Assembly (NCBI RefSeq): GCF_032362555.1
Contig: NC_083527.1
Coordinates: 4,898,001 to 4,962,000, forward strand
DNA: 64,000 nt
Direction: 5' to 3'
From: Amyelois transitella
Lineage: Eukaryota; Arthropoda; Insecta; Lepidoptera; Pyralidae
Part shown: positions 41,583-52,700 of the stretch, piece after piece
How positions within the stretch are numbered: position 1 is the first letter of the stretch
How the letters are laid out: each line of letters opens with the position of its first letter
The notes under the pieces: generated by a model
Told to the model about the DNA's origin: nothing
Databases searched by the model: none
The model's input: only the letters and a program-made list of their open reading frames with translations
Program-made: the position numbers and the translations under genes

Positions 41583-42491
41583 ATGTTCACCTGTATCAGT
41601 TGCAATAAGGAGCACTCAGATGGGCCGGTGTGCTGTGTTTGTAAGAACCAGTTCGACTTCGCATGTGCCGGCGTCACAGAAACCGGGTTTAGAAGACTGG
41701 GTGAAAGAAGAAATAACTGGCGGTGCCCTGGGTGTAAGTCCGGATCTTCACTTTCGCCTGCCGCAACATCCCCAATGCCTTCCCAGTTGGACAGTATACA
41801 GGAGCAGTTGAGTCGGATCACTTTCCAGCTGGAGCCGTTGAAGTCTCTCACGGCAGATGTTGCCGTTATCAAGGCCGAAATGTCAGATTTAAAAGCCTCT
41901 GTTGAAATGGCTCACTCGGCTTTTGCGTCTTTGGATGCTCGCGTCAAAAGTGTTGAAAAGGCTTTGACAGAGATCCCTGATTTGCAGGAGGAAGTATGCA
42001 GACTGCGGCAAGAGCTTGAGGATAGGGATCAGTGGGCTCGAGCGAACAATGTCGAGATCCGTGGGGTACCCTTAAGGAAGGGAGAAAATCTATATGAGAT
42101 TGCGGAAAGGATAGGGGAGTTGAGTAATTTCCCTATAAGAAGGGAATCTATAAGCTACATTGCGAGGATACCTACTCGAGTGCCTGATGCTGAGAAACCT
42201 ATAATAATATCGTTTAATAATAGATATATTAAAGAAGATTTGGTGGCGTCCGCGCGTAAAAGCAAGCAGCTTACGCTCGCAGGTTTGGGTTTCTCTGCTA
42301 CTGGTCCGTTCTACGTAAACGACCATCTGACCCAGAAGAATAAGACCTTGTTAAGTAAGGCGAGATCACTGGCTCGAGAGACGGATTTCAGATATGTTTG
42401 GGTGAAGCATGCAAAAATTATGGCCAGAAAATCCGACACGTCACCTGTTTTTATTATAAGAAACGAAAAAGACCTTTTAAAAATAGTTTAA
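41583..42491 (+). CDS. LINE ORF1 protein with PHD-type zinc finger (302 aa)
   Basis: The first ATG is 41583 (MFTCISCNKEHSDGPVCC). CxxC...CxxC...FDFACAGV...WRCPGC is a PHD/RING-type zinc finger (residues about 4-52) as seen in ORF1 of several Jockey/CR1-superfamily elements. A coiled coil follows (SQLDSIQEQLSRITFQLEPL, VEKALTEIPDLQEEVCRLRQ). The C-terminal half (RANNVEIRGVPLRKGENLYE, SISYIARIPTRVPDAEKP, NDHLTQKNKTLLSKARSLAR) resembles the DUF1891/RRM-CTD module of ORF1p that binds element RNA. Intact frame. The 48 nt open upstream of the ATG lack another start. Confidence 0.9.
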   Translation: MFTCISCNKEHSDGPVCCVCKNQFDFACAGVTETGFRRLGERRNNWRCPGCKSGSSLSPAATSPMPSQLDSIQEQLSRITFQLEPLKSLTADVAVIKAEMSDLKASVEMAHSAFASLDARVKSVEKALTEIPDLQEEVCRLRQELEDRDQWARANNVEIRGVPLRKGENLYEIAERIGELSNFPIRRESISYIARIPTRVPDAEKPIIISFNNRYIKEDLVASARKSKQLTLAGLGFSATGPFYVNDHLTQKNKTLLSKARSLARETDFRYVWVKHAKIMARKSDTSPVFIIRNEKDLLKIV

Positions 42492-42571
42492 CTTTGTTTC
42501 TTGAATGCGTTAGACTCCCGAAGTTGCAGTCTTTTAGATTTTGTTATAAACTTGTAAGCAGATTGAGAACC

Positions 42572-45500
42572 ATGCGTGCATTCCTTCCTTTGTGTTTTTA
42601 TGTGAGTCGGCTCGGTGGAGCGGGCTACCTGTTTCCGCAGGTAAGTGCTCGTAGGCAACGGCAGTGCGCGCCCAGTGTTGCCACCTTGGTGGTTTTTCCA
42701 CCAGAACTGGAGCCTTTTTAAAGCCTTTAGAGGATTTTTTTAGTAACATAGCGGTTTTATTCTTTTTAGTGGTTTTTAGCGGTTTTTCAGTATGGAATCG
42801 GCAACACGTTTTGTCAACAGAGTGTCTGTGTCACTGTCATATTGACAGTGATACTGACACTCTGTACAACACACCTGATTTACGCTTATGTACTTTACCG
42901 GGGCGGGGAATCCCTTAGCACAATGAGAATTTCATATTGTTTTATGCTTACTCTATAGCCGGGGAATCCCGTAGCGCAATCGTTGTTAGTGTTTTCTTTT
43001 AACTTTGACATTCTATGTATCGAATTTGGTGAGTGCTGTTGAAATCTTAAAAAGTTTGATAAAGTCGTTTGTTAATTGGTTACAGTGTGTGAAGTCGTTA
43101 TCCTTAATACTATCCAACAATGGAAATTCCTTTAAAGAAAAAAAACTATGCACAAAAGTATAGAAAAGAGTGGGAATCACATGCCGAATTCATATCCTGG
43201 CTTAAACCTTTGGTTGGTGATGATACGAAAGCTTTTTGCACATATTGTAAAGTAGAATTACTAGCAAAATTAGTAGACTTGAGAAGACATGCTGAAACAA
43301 AGAAGCACAAACAAAAAATGCAAATTATATCCGGCAACCAGATTATACAATTCAAGCCTGATGGTGAGAAGATTTCCAACCCAAAATCGCGCAAAGCTGA
43401 AGGAATGCTCGCTCTTTACATTACAGAACATAGCTCAGTTTCCTGTATTGATCATCTGACAGACTTAGTGAAATTAGCTTTCCCTGACTCCAAAGCAACG
43501 GATGATTTAAAAATGCATCGTACTAAGTGTACTGAAGTTATTAAAAATATCTTGGCACCACATTTTACTGAAGAACTAATAAAGGATATAGGGGAACAAA
43601 AATATAGTCTCATCATTGATGAGTCAACTGACATCAGTACGTGCAAGCAACTTGGTATTGTAATCAGGTATTTTAGTAGAAAACTAAAAAAAATTGTGTC
43701 TTCGTTTCTGGCCCTTGAACAACTTGAAACCAGTGATGCAATTGGCATTGTTAAAGCCCTTCTTTCTTGTTTACAAAAATATGGACTAAACAAAAATAAA
43801 CTGGTTGGATTGGGAACAGACAATGCGTCAGTCATGACTGGCATCAATAATGGAGTGTATAAAATCCTAAAAAATGATATACCTAATTTAATTCTTATCA
43901 GATGCACTTGCCACTCTTTACAACTTGCAGTATCGCACGCTTCAGAACATACGCTACCAAGAAATATTGAATTCTTAATTAGAGAAACGTACAATTGGTT
44001 TGCCCACTCTACAAAACGTAAAAATGAATATCAAGAAATTTACGAAACTATTAACTGTGGTGAAGCGCCATTAAAAATTCTGCAGGTATGTGACACACGC
44101 TGGTTATCCATTGAACCAGCAGTGCGAAGAATTCTGGCACAATGGAAAGAACTGACTTTACATTTTGGGCTTGTAAGTAATCGATGTTACACTGCAGATT
44201 TATTATACTCCATGTACAAGGATGAAACTAATTATTTATATTTGCTATTTTTGCAAAGTGTACTTAACGATGTGCAGATTGCATTGAAAAGCTTTGAAAG
44301 CGAAAGTGCAAATCCTCTCAAATTATTAAATGTACTGATTACACTTTTACGTTCAGTTTGCAACAGAATACTGTTACCGAACGCAGCAGTTACAGACAAG
44401 GATTTTTTAAATATTGATGTTGACCGAAACCTTAACTCGGTCCCATACATGGGGTACCTCTTTGAATCGGAAAGTAAAAAAACATCCTTAACAATTGATA
44501 CTATATCAGCCATAAAACGTCGCTGTATTGAGTTTAATGTGAAGCTAGCCAAGGAAATTCAACAAAGACTGCCACCCAATTATAATGTGCTGGAATTGAT
44601 ATCAAAATTAGACCCAGAGACAATACTCCGCCAAGGTAAGGACAATTCCATTTCAGAACTAGCTGAAGAACTTGGCTATACTGCTCAATACATTGACAAG
44701 ATATTGAATCAGTGGCACAATATCTGTTTTAACCAGTGGGAAAATACAAAAGATGTTATAAAATTTTGGGTTGAGGTAGATAATTACCGAAACGCAGCAG
44801 GTATAAATGACTTTGAAGAACTAGTTGATCTAGCCATATCTGCGTTATCATTACCCCAATCTAATGCGGGTATCGAGAGAATTTTCAGTGTGATGAACAC
44901 CGTAAAAAGCAAACTACGAAACAAGATGGCTGATCCTCTACTAAATGCGATAATTTTTATCAGAAATAGATTAAAAGTTATTGATGCAAAATGTTACAAT
45001 TATGAATTACCAAGCGATGTTATTGCAGCTATTGGAAAAAACACAAAGTACTCTTTTAAAAATCAACCACATGCGACAACATCTGCATCGACGTCGGCGT
45101 CGACGTCATCGACAGTAGTTTCGGCGTCAGTGAATTATGAAGATGTTATGGACGATATAACTTTTGATAATCTTGAATTTTAATTTCAATGTAAATTGCA
45201 GACCTCTTTGACAGGTCTGATATATTTCTGGTCGAACTATACAACTGGTTTCTCTTGATTACTGTACTGATTATTTTCAAATTAATAACTAATGAACATA
45301 GTTATGTTGTTTTATTTAATTTCCTATACTATAGATAGGGTATACTACCCGTCGGAAATATCTGCGGAGTGCGGACCTCGCTGCAATGCTCTACCCCTCG
45401 AGGTTTTTTAGAAATGTATTGTTTTTATTTGAAACTTATTCTAAGGCGTTGTATAAAAGTATAAAAATATATAGGCACATAAAAAATAGATTCCTTTTTT

Positions 45501-46594
45501 TTACTATCTCTCCAGATTGCATGAAGTCATCAAGCCAGGTCCGCAGGTATTTCCGACGGGTTATACTAATTATGTTGAAAATTGTAATCTTAAATGTGAT
45601 ATTTCAATAATAATTTGGAGATATTTGGTGGATTTTTTGCGGTCCAAATTTGTGAAATCTGGCGACATTTTACTTTTGACCTAGCGCTTTATAAAAATCG
45701 AAGGTGGCAACACTGTGCGCGCCGCAGCTTCGACTGTGCGCACGCGTTGCAAGAAACACATTTGTATGTTGGAGATTTGACTGCGCACTTCGCAGTTTGT
45801 TTACATCGCATGTCATTATTTACGCTGAGCTTACGGTATTTCTTATAACTCTCCATTCACTCGCCTGCGTTCTATGCAATTTATTCTTCGGCTTAAATTC
45901 CTTATTTGCATTTAGTTTTACCTGGATGCTAGGACACTTTTTTCGGCTAAATAGTTATATTTATTTTGCATATTTCTCTCAGACTATTTTAAATCCTCAT
46001 TTATCGCCAAACGTTAGTTTAATTTATCTTTGTTATAATTTGCTTAGTGCCAGTGCAGTATCTGTCAGTAATATTTTTATTTGTAGGTTTTTGATGTCAT
46101 TGTTTATTTTAAGTATTGAACTGATAACGTACATAAATTATTTGCTATTTGCAGTACCTTGTGTCGGAACTGATAATATTATTATATATAGTTCGCATAA
46201 GTTACTTATGTTATATATAAATATTATAGCTATAGTTAATTATTTTTATTTTATCGTTAACGCATTCGGTACTATTTTTATTTTATGTAAGATTGTGACG
46301 TTAAGTAAAAGTAGATTGTCGTTTTTCGTTTATTTACATTATTTCCTTATATATTTTGCAATTGTTCACTGTAATATTATTATCAATTTCTTGATAATAT
46401 CGATATTGAATAGAAGACTTGTATTGAATACATGTTATTTATACAGATTTCTGTATAAATCGATTAGTTACAATGCTGACATTAATATTATTTTTATCTG
46501 GTATCTAGTACTGAGGTTCATTATATTATCTACTATAGTCTTTACTAAGTTTCTACTTAGACTTATGTTGATTATTATTAATTGTGGATTCTAA
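42572..46594 (+). CDS. Hydrophobic third LINE ORF (about 323 aa), interrupted by hAT
   Basis: The frame opens at 42359 inside ORF1. Its first ATG is 42572 (ACCATGC context, MRAFLPLCFYVSRLGG). It reaches the hAT target site at 42672 and resumes at 45724 in the same frame if the hAT plus one 8-bp duplication is removed, then stays open to TAA 46592-46594. That is 101 + 871 nt, 324 codons including the stop. The product is dominated by Leu, Ile, Phe, Tyr and Val with several hydrophobic stretches (ISILNRRLVLNTCYLYRFLY lies between two), which by eye suggests 6-8 membrane segments. The surrounding DNA is so AT-rich that about one stop per 15 codons is expected by chance, so the opening is unlikely to be accidental. 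It ends inside the start of ORF2. No homologue is known to me. In this copy it is disrupted by the hAT. Confidence 0.55.
42665..45723 (+). mobile_element. Intact hAT transposon with 8-bp target duplication
   Basis: TIRs CAGTGTTGCCACCTT (42673-42687) and AAGGTGGCAACACTG (45701-45715) are perfect over 15 bp. The duplication TGCGCGCC is at 42665-42672 and 45716-45723. Element length is 3043 bp with one intact transposase. It sits between ORF1 and ORF2 of the LINE and is the youngest layer of the three-element nest. Confidence 0.95.
43120..45183 (+). CDS. hAT transposase (687 aa, intact; BED finger, DUF4371-like)
   Basis: ATG 43120 (MEIPLKKKNYAQKYRKEWES). An N-terminal zinc finger has CTYCKVELLAKLVDLRRHAE followed by TKKHKQK (C2H2, BED/ZMYM-like). 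The catalytic domain shows the first Asp in SLIIDESTDISTCKQLGIVI, the second in GLGTDNASVMTGINNGVYKI, the C/H insertion start RCTCHSLQLAVSHASEH, CDTRWLSIEPAVRRILAQWK, and the Glu region plus dimerisation block SNAGIERIFSVMNTVKSKLR with NAIIFIRNRLKV. A Ser/Thr/Ala microsatellite and acidic tail end the protein. It catalyses hAT excision and insertion with 8-bp duplications, in agreement with TGCGCGCC at the ends. No stop or frame change; likely functional. Confidence 0.95.
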   Translation: MEIPLKKKNYAQKYRKEWESHAEFISWLKPLVGDDTKAFCTYCKVELLAKLVDLRRHAETKKHKQKMQIISGNQIIQFKPDGEKISNPKSRKAEGMLALYITEHSSVSCIDHLTDLVKLAFPDSKATDDLKMHRTKCTEVIKNILAPHFTEELIKDIGEQKYSLIIDESTDISTCKQLGIVIRYFSRKLKKIVSSFLALEQLETSDAIGIVKALLSCLQKYGLNKNKLVGLGTDNASVMTGINNGVYKILKNDIPNLILIRCTCHSLQLAVSHASEHTLPRNIEFLIRETYNWFAHSTKRKNEYQEIYETINCGEAPLKILQVCDTRWLSIEPAVRRILAQWKELTLHFGLVSNRCYTADLLYSMYKDETNYLYLLFLQSVLNDVQIALKSFESESANPLKLLNVLITLLRSVCNRILLPNAAVTDKDFLNIDVDRNLNSVPYMGYLFESESKKTSLTIDTISAIKRRCIEFNVKLAKEIQQRLPPNYNVLELISKLDPETILRQGKDNSISELAEELGYTAQYIDKILNQWHNICFNQWENTKDVIKFWVEVDNYRNAAGINDFEELVDLAISALSLPQSNAGIERIFSVMNTVKSKLRNKMADPLLNAIIFIRNRLKVIDAKCYNYELPSDVIAAIGKNTKYSFKNQPHATTSASTSASTSSTVVSASVNYEDVMDDITFDNLEF

Positions 46595-49481
46595 TATTAA
46601 AGTTTTTTACCAAAATACTCGAGGGCTTCGTACAAAGACACAAGTATTTAAACGTAATCTTTTATTAACATCTTTTGACATTGTTTCGCTGACAGAGACG
46701 TGGTTGCTTGAGGGTTTGGGAGACAGTGAGTTGTTTGATGATAGGTACGTAGTATTTAGACGGGATAGAAATTACGAAATGACTGGCGAAAAATATGGCG
46801 GCGGAACATTACTCGCCGTTCATAGGGACTTCGCAGCCATTGAACGACCTGAGTGGCGGTCATCTGCAGAGGATATTTGGGTGACAATTACGCTAAAAAA
46901 TAACAATCTTAAAGAAAACATAAAACTACATGTTTGTACAATATACCTCTGCAATGAAGCGCTTGGTAACTCTTTTAACATGCAGTTGAGTAATTTTTCA
47001 GAAAAGCTTTCGTCTATATTTGATACTTGCCCGAATGACTCGTTTTTAATATTAGGGGACTTTAATTTAAAAAATGTAGAATGGTGTGATGAAGGAAACT
47101 ATCTGCGTCCTAGTGGGGTATCTGGGGTTTCTCAATTGTTATTTTTTGATACTCTGTCAGAATGTAACCTTAACCAATTTAATTATATTAGAAATTCCTC
47201 CTGTAATCGTATCCTGGACTATGTACTATCCAATGGGCCCGTAGTTGTCTCACACTGTGAGGATCCTCTGGTTCCTGAGGACCCACATCACAAATCGCTT
47301 GAGATCAAATTATCCTTCTTAACAAATGTCGCACTTAAGAGCAATCCTAGAATTAAATTTGTGTACGAGAAAGCCGACTTTGAGGCAATAGTGAGTTCAC
47401 TTAATGAAGTCGATTGGAAATTGTTGTTATATAATTGCTCCTTAGATGATGCTACGGATGCCTTCTATAATCACCTATATCGCTTGCGAGATTTATTTGT
47501 GCCTAGAAAAATAATTTCTTCAGGCAAATTTCCTGTCTGGTACACGTCCTCTTTAAAAAAATTACTTAAAGAAAAGCGTAAATACTTTATTAAGTTTAAA
47601 AAGTATAGAAATTTGAGTGACCGCGAAACTTTTAATCTTTTGAGAGAGAGGGCGAAAAGACTGGAAAAAGAATGCTATGATATGTATATTAAACGGTGCG
47701 AAGATACTATAATTGAGGAACCAAAATTATTCTGGTCTTTTATAAAATCTAATAGACATGGTTCGAACTCTTTGCCTTCAACCATGTATCTTGAAGATCA
47801 ATCAGCTGATACTAGTGATGATATTTCCAATCTTTTTGCTACATATTTCCATTCTAATTTTCAAGACAATTCCACTGATTCTTCAAATTCTGTTCCTGCT
47901 GGTCATTTGCATGGATTTAATTCGATCTCGAATATTGAAATTGACACTGATTTTGTTCTCAAATCGTTAACAACTGTTGACATCTCTAAAGGTGCAGGGC
48001 CTGACCTGATTGATGCTAAATTTGTTGCTGGCTGTGCTGCTGGTTTATGTCATCCTTTATCGATTCTGTTTAGAAGGTCTATTGTTGAAGGGACTGTGCC
48101 TAAAATATGGAAGCAAGCATTTATTACTCCAGTACATAAAAATGGAAGCAAGAGTAATATTAAAAATTATAGACCAATTTCTAAATTATGCATTTTCGTA
48201 AAAATTTTTGAGAAAATTATACATGATCAAGTGAACAATGCTTTGGCTTCATCATTTATCGAAGAGCAGCATGGTTTTCTAAGAAAGAGGTCGACTAACT
48301 CCAATCTTATTAGTTTTATTGATTATGTTACAGTTAATATGGAATCAGGTGGACAAGTGGACTCTGTGTTCACGGATTTTAGCAAGGCATTCGATCGTAT
48401 CGATCATGGAATCCTGCTAAAAAAACTTTACTTAGCCGGAATCCATGGAAACCTATTTAGGTGGTTCAGCTCTTATATTGAAAACCGATCCCAAGCCGTA
48501 GCTATTAATGGCTCCCTATCTATTTGGAATGTGGTGCCTTCTGGGGTACCTCAAGGCTCATTATTAGGACCCTTACTTTTTAATATTTTCATAAATGATG
48601 TGCGCTCCTGCTTCTCAAACTCTCAGGTTCTCCTTTACGCGGATGATATGAAAATTTTCAGTAACATTTCTAGTGTGTCGGATTGTTTACTTCTTCAAGA
48701 GGATTTAAATAAATTTGCTGAATATTGCTCTAGTAATAAATTGGACTTAAACATTAATAAATGCTACTATATTTCATTTACCAGAAAGACAAAACCGACG
48801 CAATACAATTATTGTTTATTAGGCAATGAACTAAAGAGAGTCGAAGAGATTCGGGACTTAGGTATCATACATGATTCAAAATTAACATACGAAATTCATA
48901 TCGATCACATAGTTAAAAAGGCCTCTAGATCTTTAGGATTTCTTAAAAGGTCGTGCTCTCAGTTCACTAATGTTAAACTGATAAAAATACTATACTGTGC
49001 CCTGGTTCGTAGCTCCCTCGAGTATTGCTCCCAAGTCTGGAATCCTCAGTACAATATATATATTGATAGGCTTGAATCAATCCAAAGAAAATTTTTAAGG
49101 TACTTGCAATTTAAAACAAAGTGTTTTGATTCTTACTATAATTCTATGTGTTCAAGGTACCATTTTCTGCCATTATATATTCGCAGACAAATTGCCGATA
49201 TTATGTTTTTAGTAAAAATTGCTCAAAGCCAGTTAGATACTCCATCTTTATTAAATAAAATTTATTTGAAAGTGCCTACTAGAACTGTTAGGTTGCCCAC
49301 ATTTCTTTATGTTCCATATAGTGCATGTAAATATAGACATAACTCTTTCTTTGTCAGATCTGCTATTGAGATAAATAAAATAGCTGCCCACCCAGATCTT
49401 GATTTATTCAATTCTAGTGTCAATAAATTTAAAAACACTTTATCTCAGGCATGGTTTAATGGTTCTCTCTCTGCAAGTTAG
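46572..49481 (+). CDS. LINE ORF2: endonuclease and reverse transcriptase (about 965 aa)
   Basis: The frame opens after TGA 46569-46571. There is no ATG before the endonuclease motif VFYQNTRGLRTK; the first Met is about residue 64 (NYEMTGEKYGG), so start must use a non-ATG codon such as GTG 46584, reinitiation, or a frameshift from the hydrophobic frame that overlaps it by 23 nt. Endonuclease: SLTETWLLEG, LILGDFNL, RILDYVLSNG, DPHHKSLEI. RT: KAFITPVHK-type block, NYRPISKLCIFVKIFEKIIH, QHGFLRKRSTNSNLISFIDY, DFSKAFDRIDHGILLKKL, SGVPQGSLLGPLLFNIFIND, YADDMKIF (catalytic), LDLNINKCYYISF, RDLGIIHDSKLTYEIHIDHI. No RNase H. Intact. The Jockey/CR1 superfamily is clear; the exact clade (CR1, Kiri, Jockey) is not. 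Confidence 0.9.
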   Translation, partial: LLLIVDSNIKVFYQNTRGLRTKTQVFKRNLLLTSFDIVSLTETWLLEGLGDSELFDDRYVVFRRDRNYEMTGEKYGGGTLLAVHRDFAAIERPEWRSSAEDIWVTITLKNNNLKENIKLHVCTIYLCNEALGNSFNMQLSNFSEKLSSIFDTCPNDSFLILGDFNLKNVEWCDEGNYLRPSGVSGVSQLLFFDTLSECNLNQFNYIRNSSCNRILDYVLSNGPVVVSHCEDPLVPEDPHHKSLEIKLSFLTNVALKSNPRIKFVYEKADFEAIVSSLNEVDWKLLLYNCSLDDATDAFYNHLYRLRDLFVPRKIISSGKFPVWYTSSLKKLLKEKRKYFIKFKKYRNLSDRETFNLLRERAKRLEKECYDMYIKRCEDTIIEEPKLFWSFIKSNRHGSNSLPSTMYLEDQSADTSDDISNLFATYFHSNFQDNSTDSSNSVPAGHLHGFNSISNIEIDTDFVLKSLTTVDISKGAGPDLIDAKFVAGCAAGLCHPLSILFRRSIVEGTVPKIWKQAFITPVHKNGSKSNIKNYRPISKLCIFVKIFEKIIHDQVNNALASSFIEEQHGFLRKRSTNSNLISFIDYVTVNMESGGQVDSVFTDFSKAFDRIDHGILLKKLYLAGIHGNLFRWFSSYIENRSQAVAINGSLSIWNVVPSGVPQGSLLGPLLFNIFINDVRSCFSNSQVLLYADDMKIFSNISSVSDCLLLQEDLNKFAEYCSSNKLDLNINKCYYISFTRKTKPTQYNYCLLGNELKRVEEIRDLGIIHDSKLTYEIHIDHIVKKASRSLGFLKRSCSQFTNVKLIKILYCALVRSSLEYCSQVWNPQYNIYIDRLESIQRKFLRYLQFKTKCFDSYYNSMCSRYHFLPLYIRRQIADIMFLVKIAQSQLDTPSLLNKIYLKVPTRTVRLPTFLYVPYSACKYRHNSFFVRSAIEINKIAAHPDLDLFNSSVNKFKNTLSQAWFNGSLSAS

Positions 49482-49720
49482 GTGTTCTCCTTGTGTGATA
49501 TATCTCTTTTTTTTTTTTTTTTTTTTCTGATTTCTCTCTTTTTTATGTTAGTTTTTTCCCCCTAAATTTTTCTTTCCTTCTCTTTCAGACAAGCTGCTCA
49601 GTTACTCATATGCGAGAACATGTTAATGGTCATTTGTTGTTTATTTCTTTGTTTATCTAGTTATGTAAGACTGTTTGTTCTCCAAATAAAATAAAATAAA
49701 ATAAAATAAAATAATAAAAT

Positions 49721-52700
49721 AAGCCGATATTAATTAATTCAAACATTCCAAGCGTAATTGAGACTGTTTTTGGTTGTGTTGTAAGTGGTAAATTATTCCC
49801 ACACAGAGAGAATAATTCCCAAAATTTTCATTTATCTGTCTCGCATAATGAGGAATGTTCATTAGATAAAATATTGCATAAGTTTTGGGAACTGGAGGAA
49901 GTGCCGTGCACACCTGTCGTTAGTTCTATGGACCAACTTGCTGAGAATATTTTTGTTAATAATCATTTTCGAGAATCGAAAGGGCAGTATGTCGTACCAC
50001 TACCGTTCGTAACCGACCCCGCGCCACTGGGTGATTCCCGCGCCGCGGCCGAACGTAGGTTATTGTATACCGAGCGTAAACTTGCGCGTACTCCGGAGTT
50101 ACATCAGAAATATAACGAATTTATGCGTGAATATGAAAAACTTGACCACATGGAACGTTATCAGGGCGATATTCCTAGCAAATATATTATTCCACATCAT
50201 AGTATTTTACGTCCAAGTAGCGCGTCAACTCCATTACGTGTCGTGTTCGATGGATCGGCAAAAGGTAGCAACAACGTTTCGTTAAACGATAATTTATTGA
50301 TTGGTCTGAAGTTGTATCCTGACATTACTGCTATCATATTAAAATTCCGTTTTTTTGAATATTGTTTAGTGAGTGATGTTTGCAAAATGTACCGAGCTAT
50401 ATTATTAAGAAAGGAAGATAGATGTTATCAACATATTTTGTACCGGTATTCGCCTAACGATCCCATAAACTTATATGAATTAAAAACGGTTACATACGGA
50501 CTTAGCTGTTCACCCTTTTTGGCGATCCGCACACTGCACCAATTGGCTGAAGATGAAGGGAAACGTTTTCCACTCGCTGCTCAAGTTTTACGTGAATGTG
50601 TATACATGGATGACATTTTGTATTCTTGTGAGTCTTATGATAAAGCGTGTTTAGTTCAAGACCAACTAATAGGTATTTTTGAAAGCGCAAATTTTACTTT
50701 AAAAAAGTGGATGAGTAACTGTAAGGATTTACTGTTGAGAGTTCCTGAAGAGAATAGGGAAGGTTCTGTAACATTTATTAAAGATGATATCGATAGTAGT
50801 ATCAAAGTATTGGGTCTAAAATGGATTCCCACTTTAGATTGTTTTATTTTTTCAGTTAATAAGACAGACAGCGTTTCTACTAAGCGATCCGTTCTGAAGT
50901 TATTAGCGTCTATATATGACCCCGTGGGTTTTATCTCGCCATGCACTTTCTTAGCTAAATTAATAATGCAGGATCTTTGGAAATTAGGTATTGGTTGGGA
51001 TGAAAAGTTGCCAGATAATATTAGTACAACTTGGCAATGTTATATTTCAGAACTTCCGATATTGGCGGAATTACGCATTGAACGTCATATGTTATTACCG
51101 GGACAATCGGACTGTGACTTAGTTGGCTTTTGTGACGCGTCGTCTAGTGGCTACGCTGCCTGCGTTTACGTCATCAGTCGCGATTGTGACAATAATGTTA
51201 AAGTTCGCTTAGTTACCGCCAAATCTAAAGTCGCTCCCATAAAACCCATAACAATTCCGCGATTAGAATTAATGGGCGCTGTTTTGTTGAGTAAATTAAT
51301 AAAATCTGTCTGTGATATTTTTACAAGAGTTAAAATAAACAAAATTACTGCTTTATCAGATTCAACAATCGTGTTGTCGTGGTTACAAACGGAACCATAT
51401 AAATTGAAAACTTTTGTTTGTCACCGTGTGACACAGATAATAGAAGTTTTACCTCCTCATTATTGGCGTCATGTCTGCAGTGAAGATAATCTAGCAGATC
51501 TTTGTTCCCGCGGAGCATCTCCGTCGCAACTTATCAGTTGCACTCAGAAATGGTTATACGGGTCAGATTGGATGAAAAAGGATTATAAGGATTGGCCTAT
51601 TTGTACCTTCGTTATCGAAAATAATAGCAAACTACCAGAAGTGAAATTAGTAAATTTATTTTCAAATAATAGCTTGTGTCAAGAAACTAAACAAGATTTT
51701 TGTATACGAATGTTTAGTCTGTTTTCATCTTTCACTAAATTACAAAGATCGTGTGCTTGGATTTTAAGATTAAAAAATAAGGATAAAATATCCACAACTT
51801 TATCGACCCTTGAATTAAATGAAGCACTGGACAGGTTAATTCGTTTAGTTCAGAGTGCATATTATGAATCTGAATTACAGTTATTAAAGAATAATAAACA
51901 TGTAGCTTCGCTTCGAAAATTATCGCCATTTATTGATACCTCCGGCTTTCTCAGGGTAGGGGGTCGTATAGGTTATTCTGAACTTCCATATAATGCTAAA
52001 CATCCACGTCTGTTACCGAAGGATAGTCAATTTACTAGATTATTAATAGAATATTTACATAAAAAATATTTACATGTAGGTCCACGTACCTTACAAAACA
52101 TTATTAATGAAAATTACTGGATTCCATCCGCTCGTAGCGTAATAAGATCCGTTTTATCCAAATGTAAAATTTGCTTTAAATGCAAACCGTCTTTGTTACA
52201 ACCTGAGATGGCACCGCTACCACCTACCAGGTTGTTACCCCACAAAGTATTTGCTCACGTTGGAGTAGATCTCGGTGGTCCATTCTTAATCAAAACTAGT
52301 TTATATCGTCATGCTAAAGTTTCTAAAGCTTATTTAGCATTATTCATCTGTTTTTCCACAAAAGCAGTACATCTAGAGGTGTTATCTTCTTTGTCCGCCG
52401 AATGTTTTCTCGCTTGTTTAGATCGCTTTGTTGCTCGTCGGGGTCTTTGCTCGGCACTTTATTCAGACTGTGGTACCAATTTTATAGCATCGAGTAAGCA
52501 TTTGAACGAAATTCAAAAGTTTTTGCGTGATAACGAGAATGACATCACTGATGGCTGCGCCAAAAGACAATTAGTGTGGAGGTTTAATGTTCCAAGTGCT
52601 CCTAACATGGGTGGACTCTGGGAAGCTGGCATAAAGTCAGCTAAATATCATTTATTACGTAGCGTAGGTGAAAAGTCCTTAACGTTTGAGGAACTTACTA

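Larger units (their letters stand above)
41490..49720 (+). mobile_element. Full-length LINE (Jockey/CR1 superfamily) with an extra ORF
   Basis: Inserted in the BEL between protease (GKVLQ) and the resumed polyprotein (from 49721). Order: short 5' UTR, ORF1 with a PHD finger, a hydrophobic frame, ORF2 with endonuclease and RT, then a 3' UTR with poly-T (about 49505-49527) and an (AAATA)n tail (49684-49719). Excluding the hAT it is about 5.2 kb. ORF1 and ORF2 are intact. The 5' junction is an 18-bp-arm hairpin (41482-41523) partly made of BEL sequence. Confidence 0.9.

Noticed and set aside
43452..43994. 180-codon frame antisense to the hAT transposase
   Set aside because: Shadow of the intact 687-aa sense gene.
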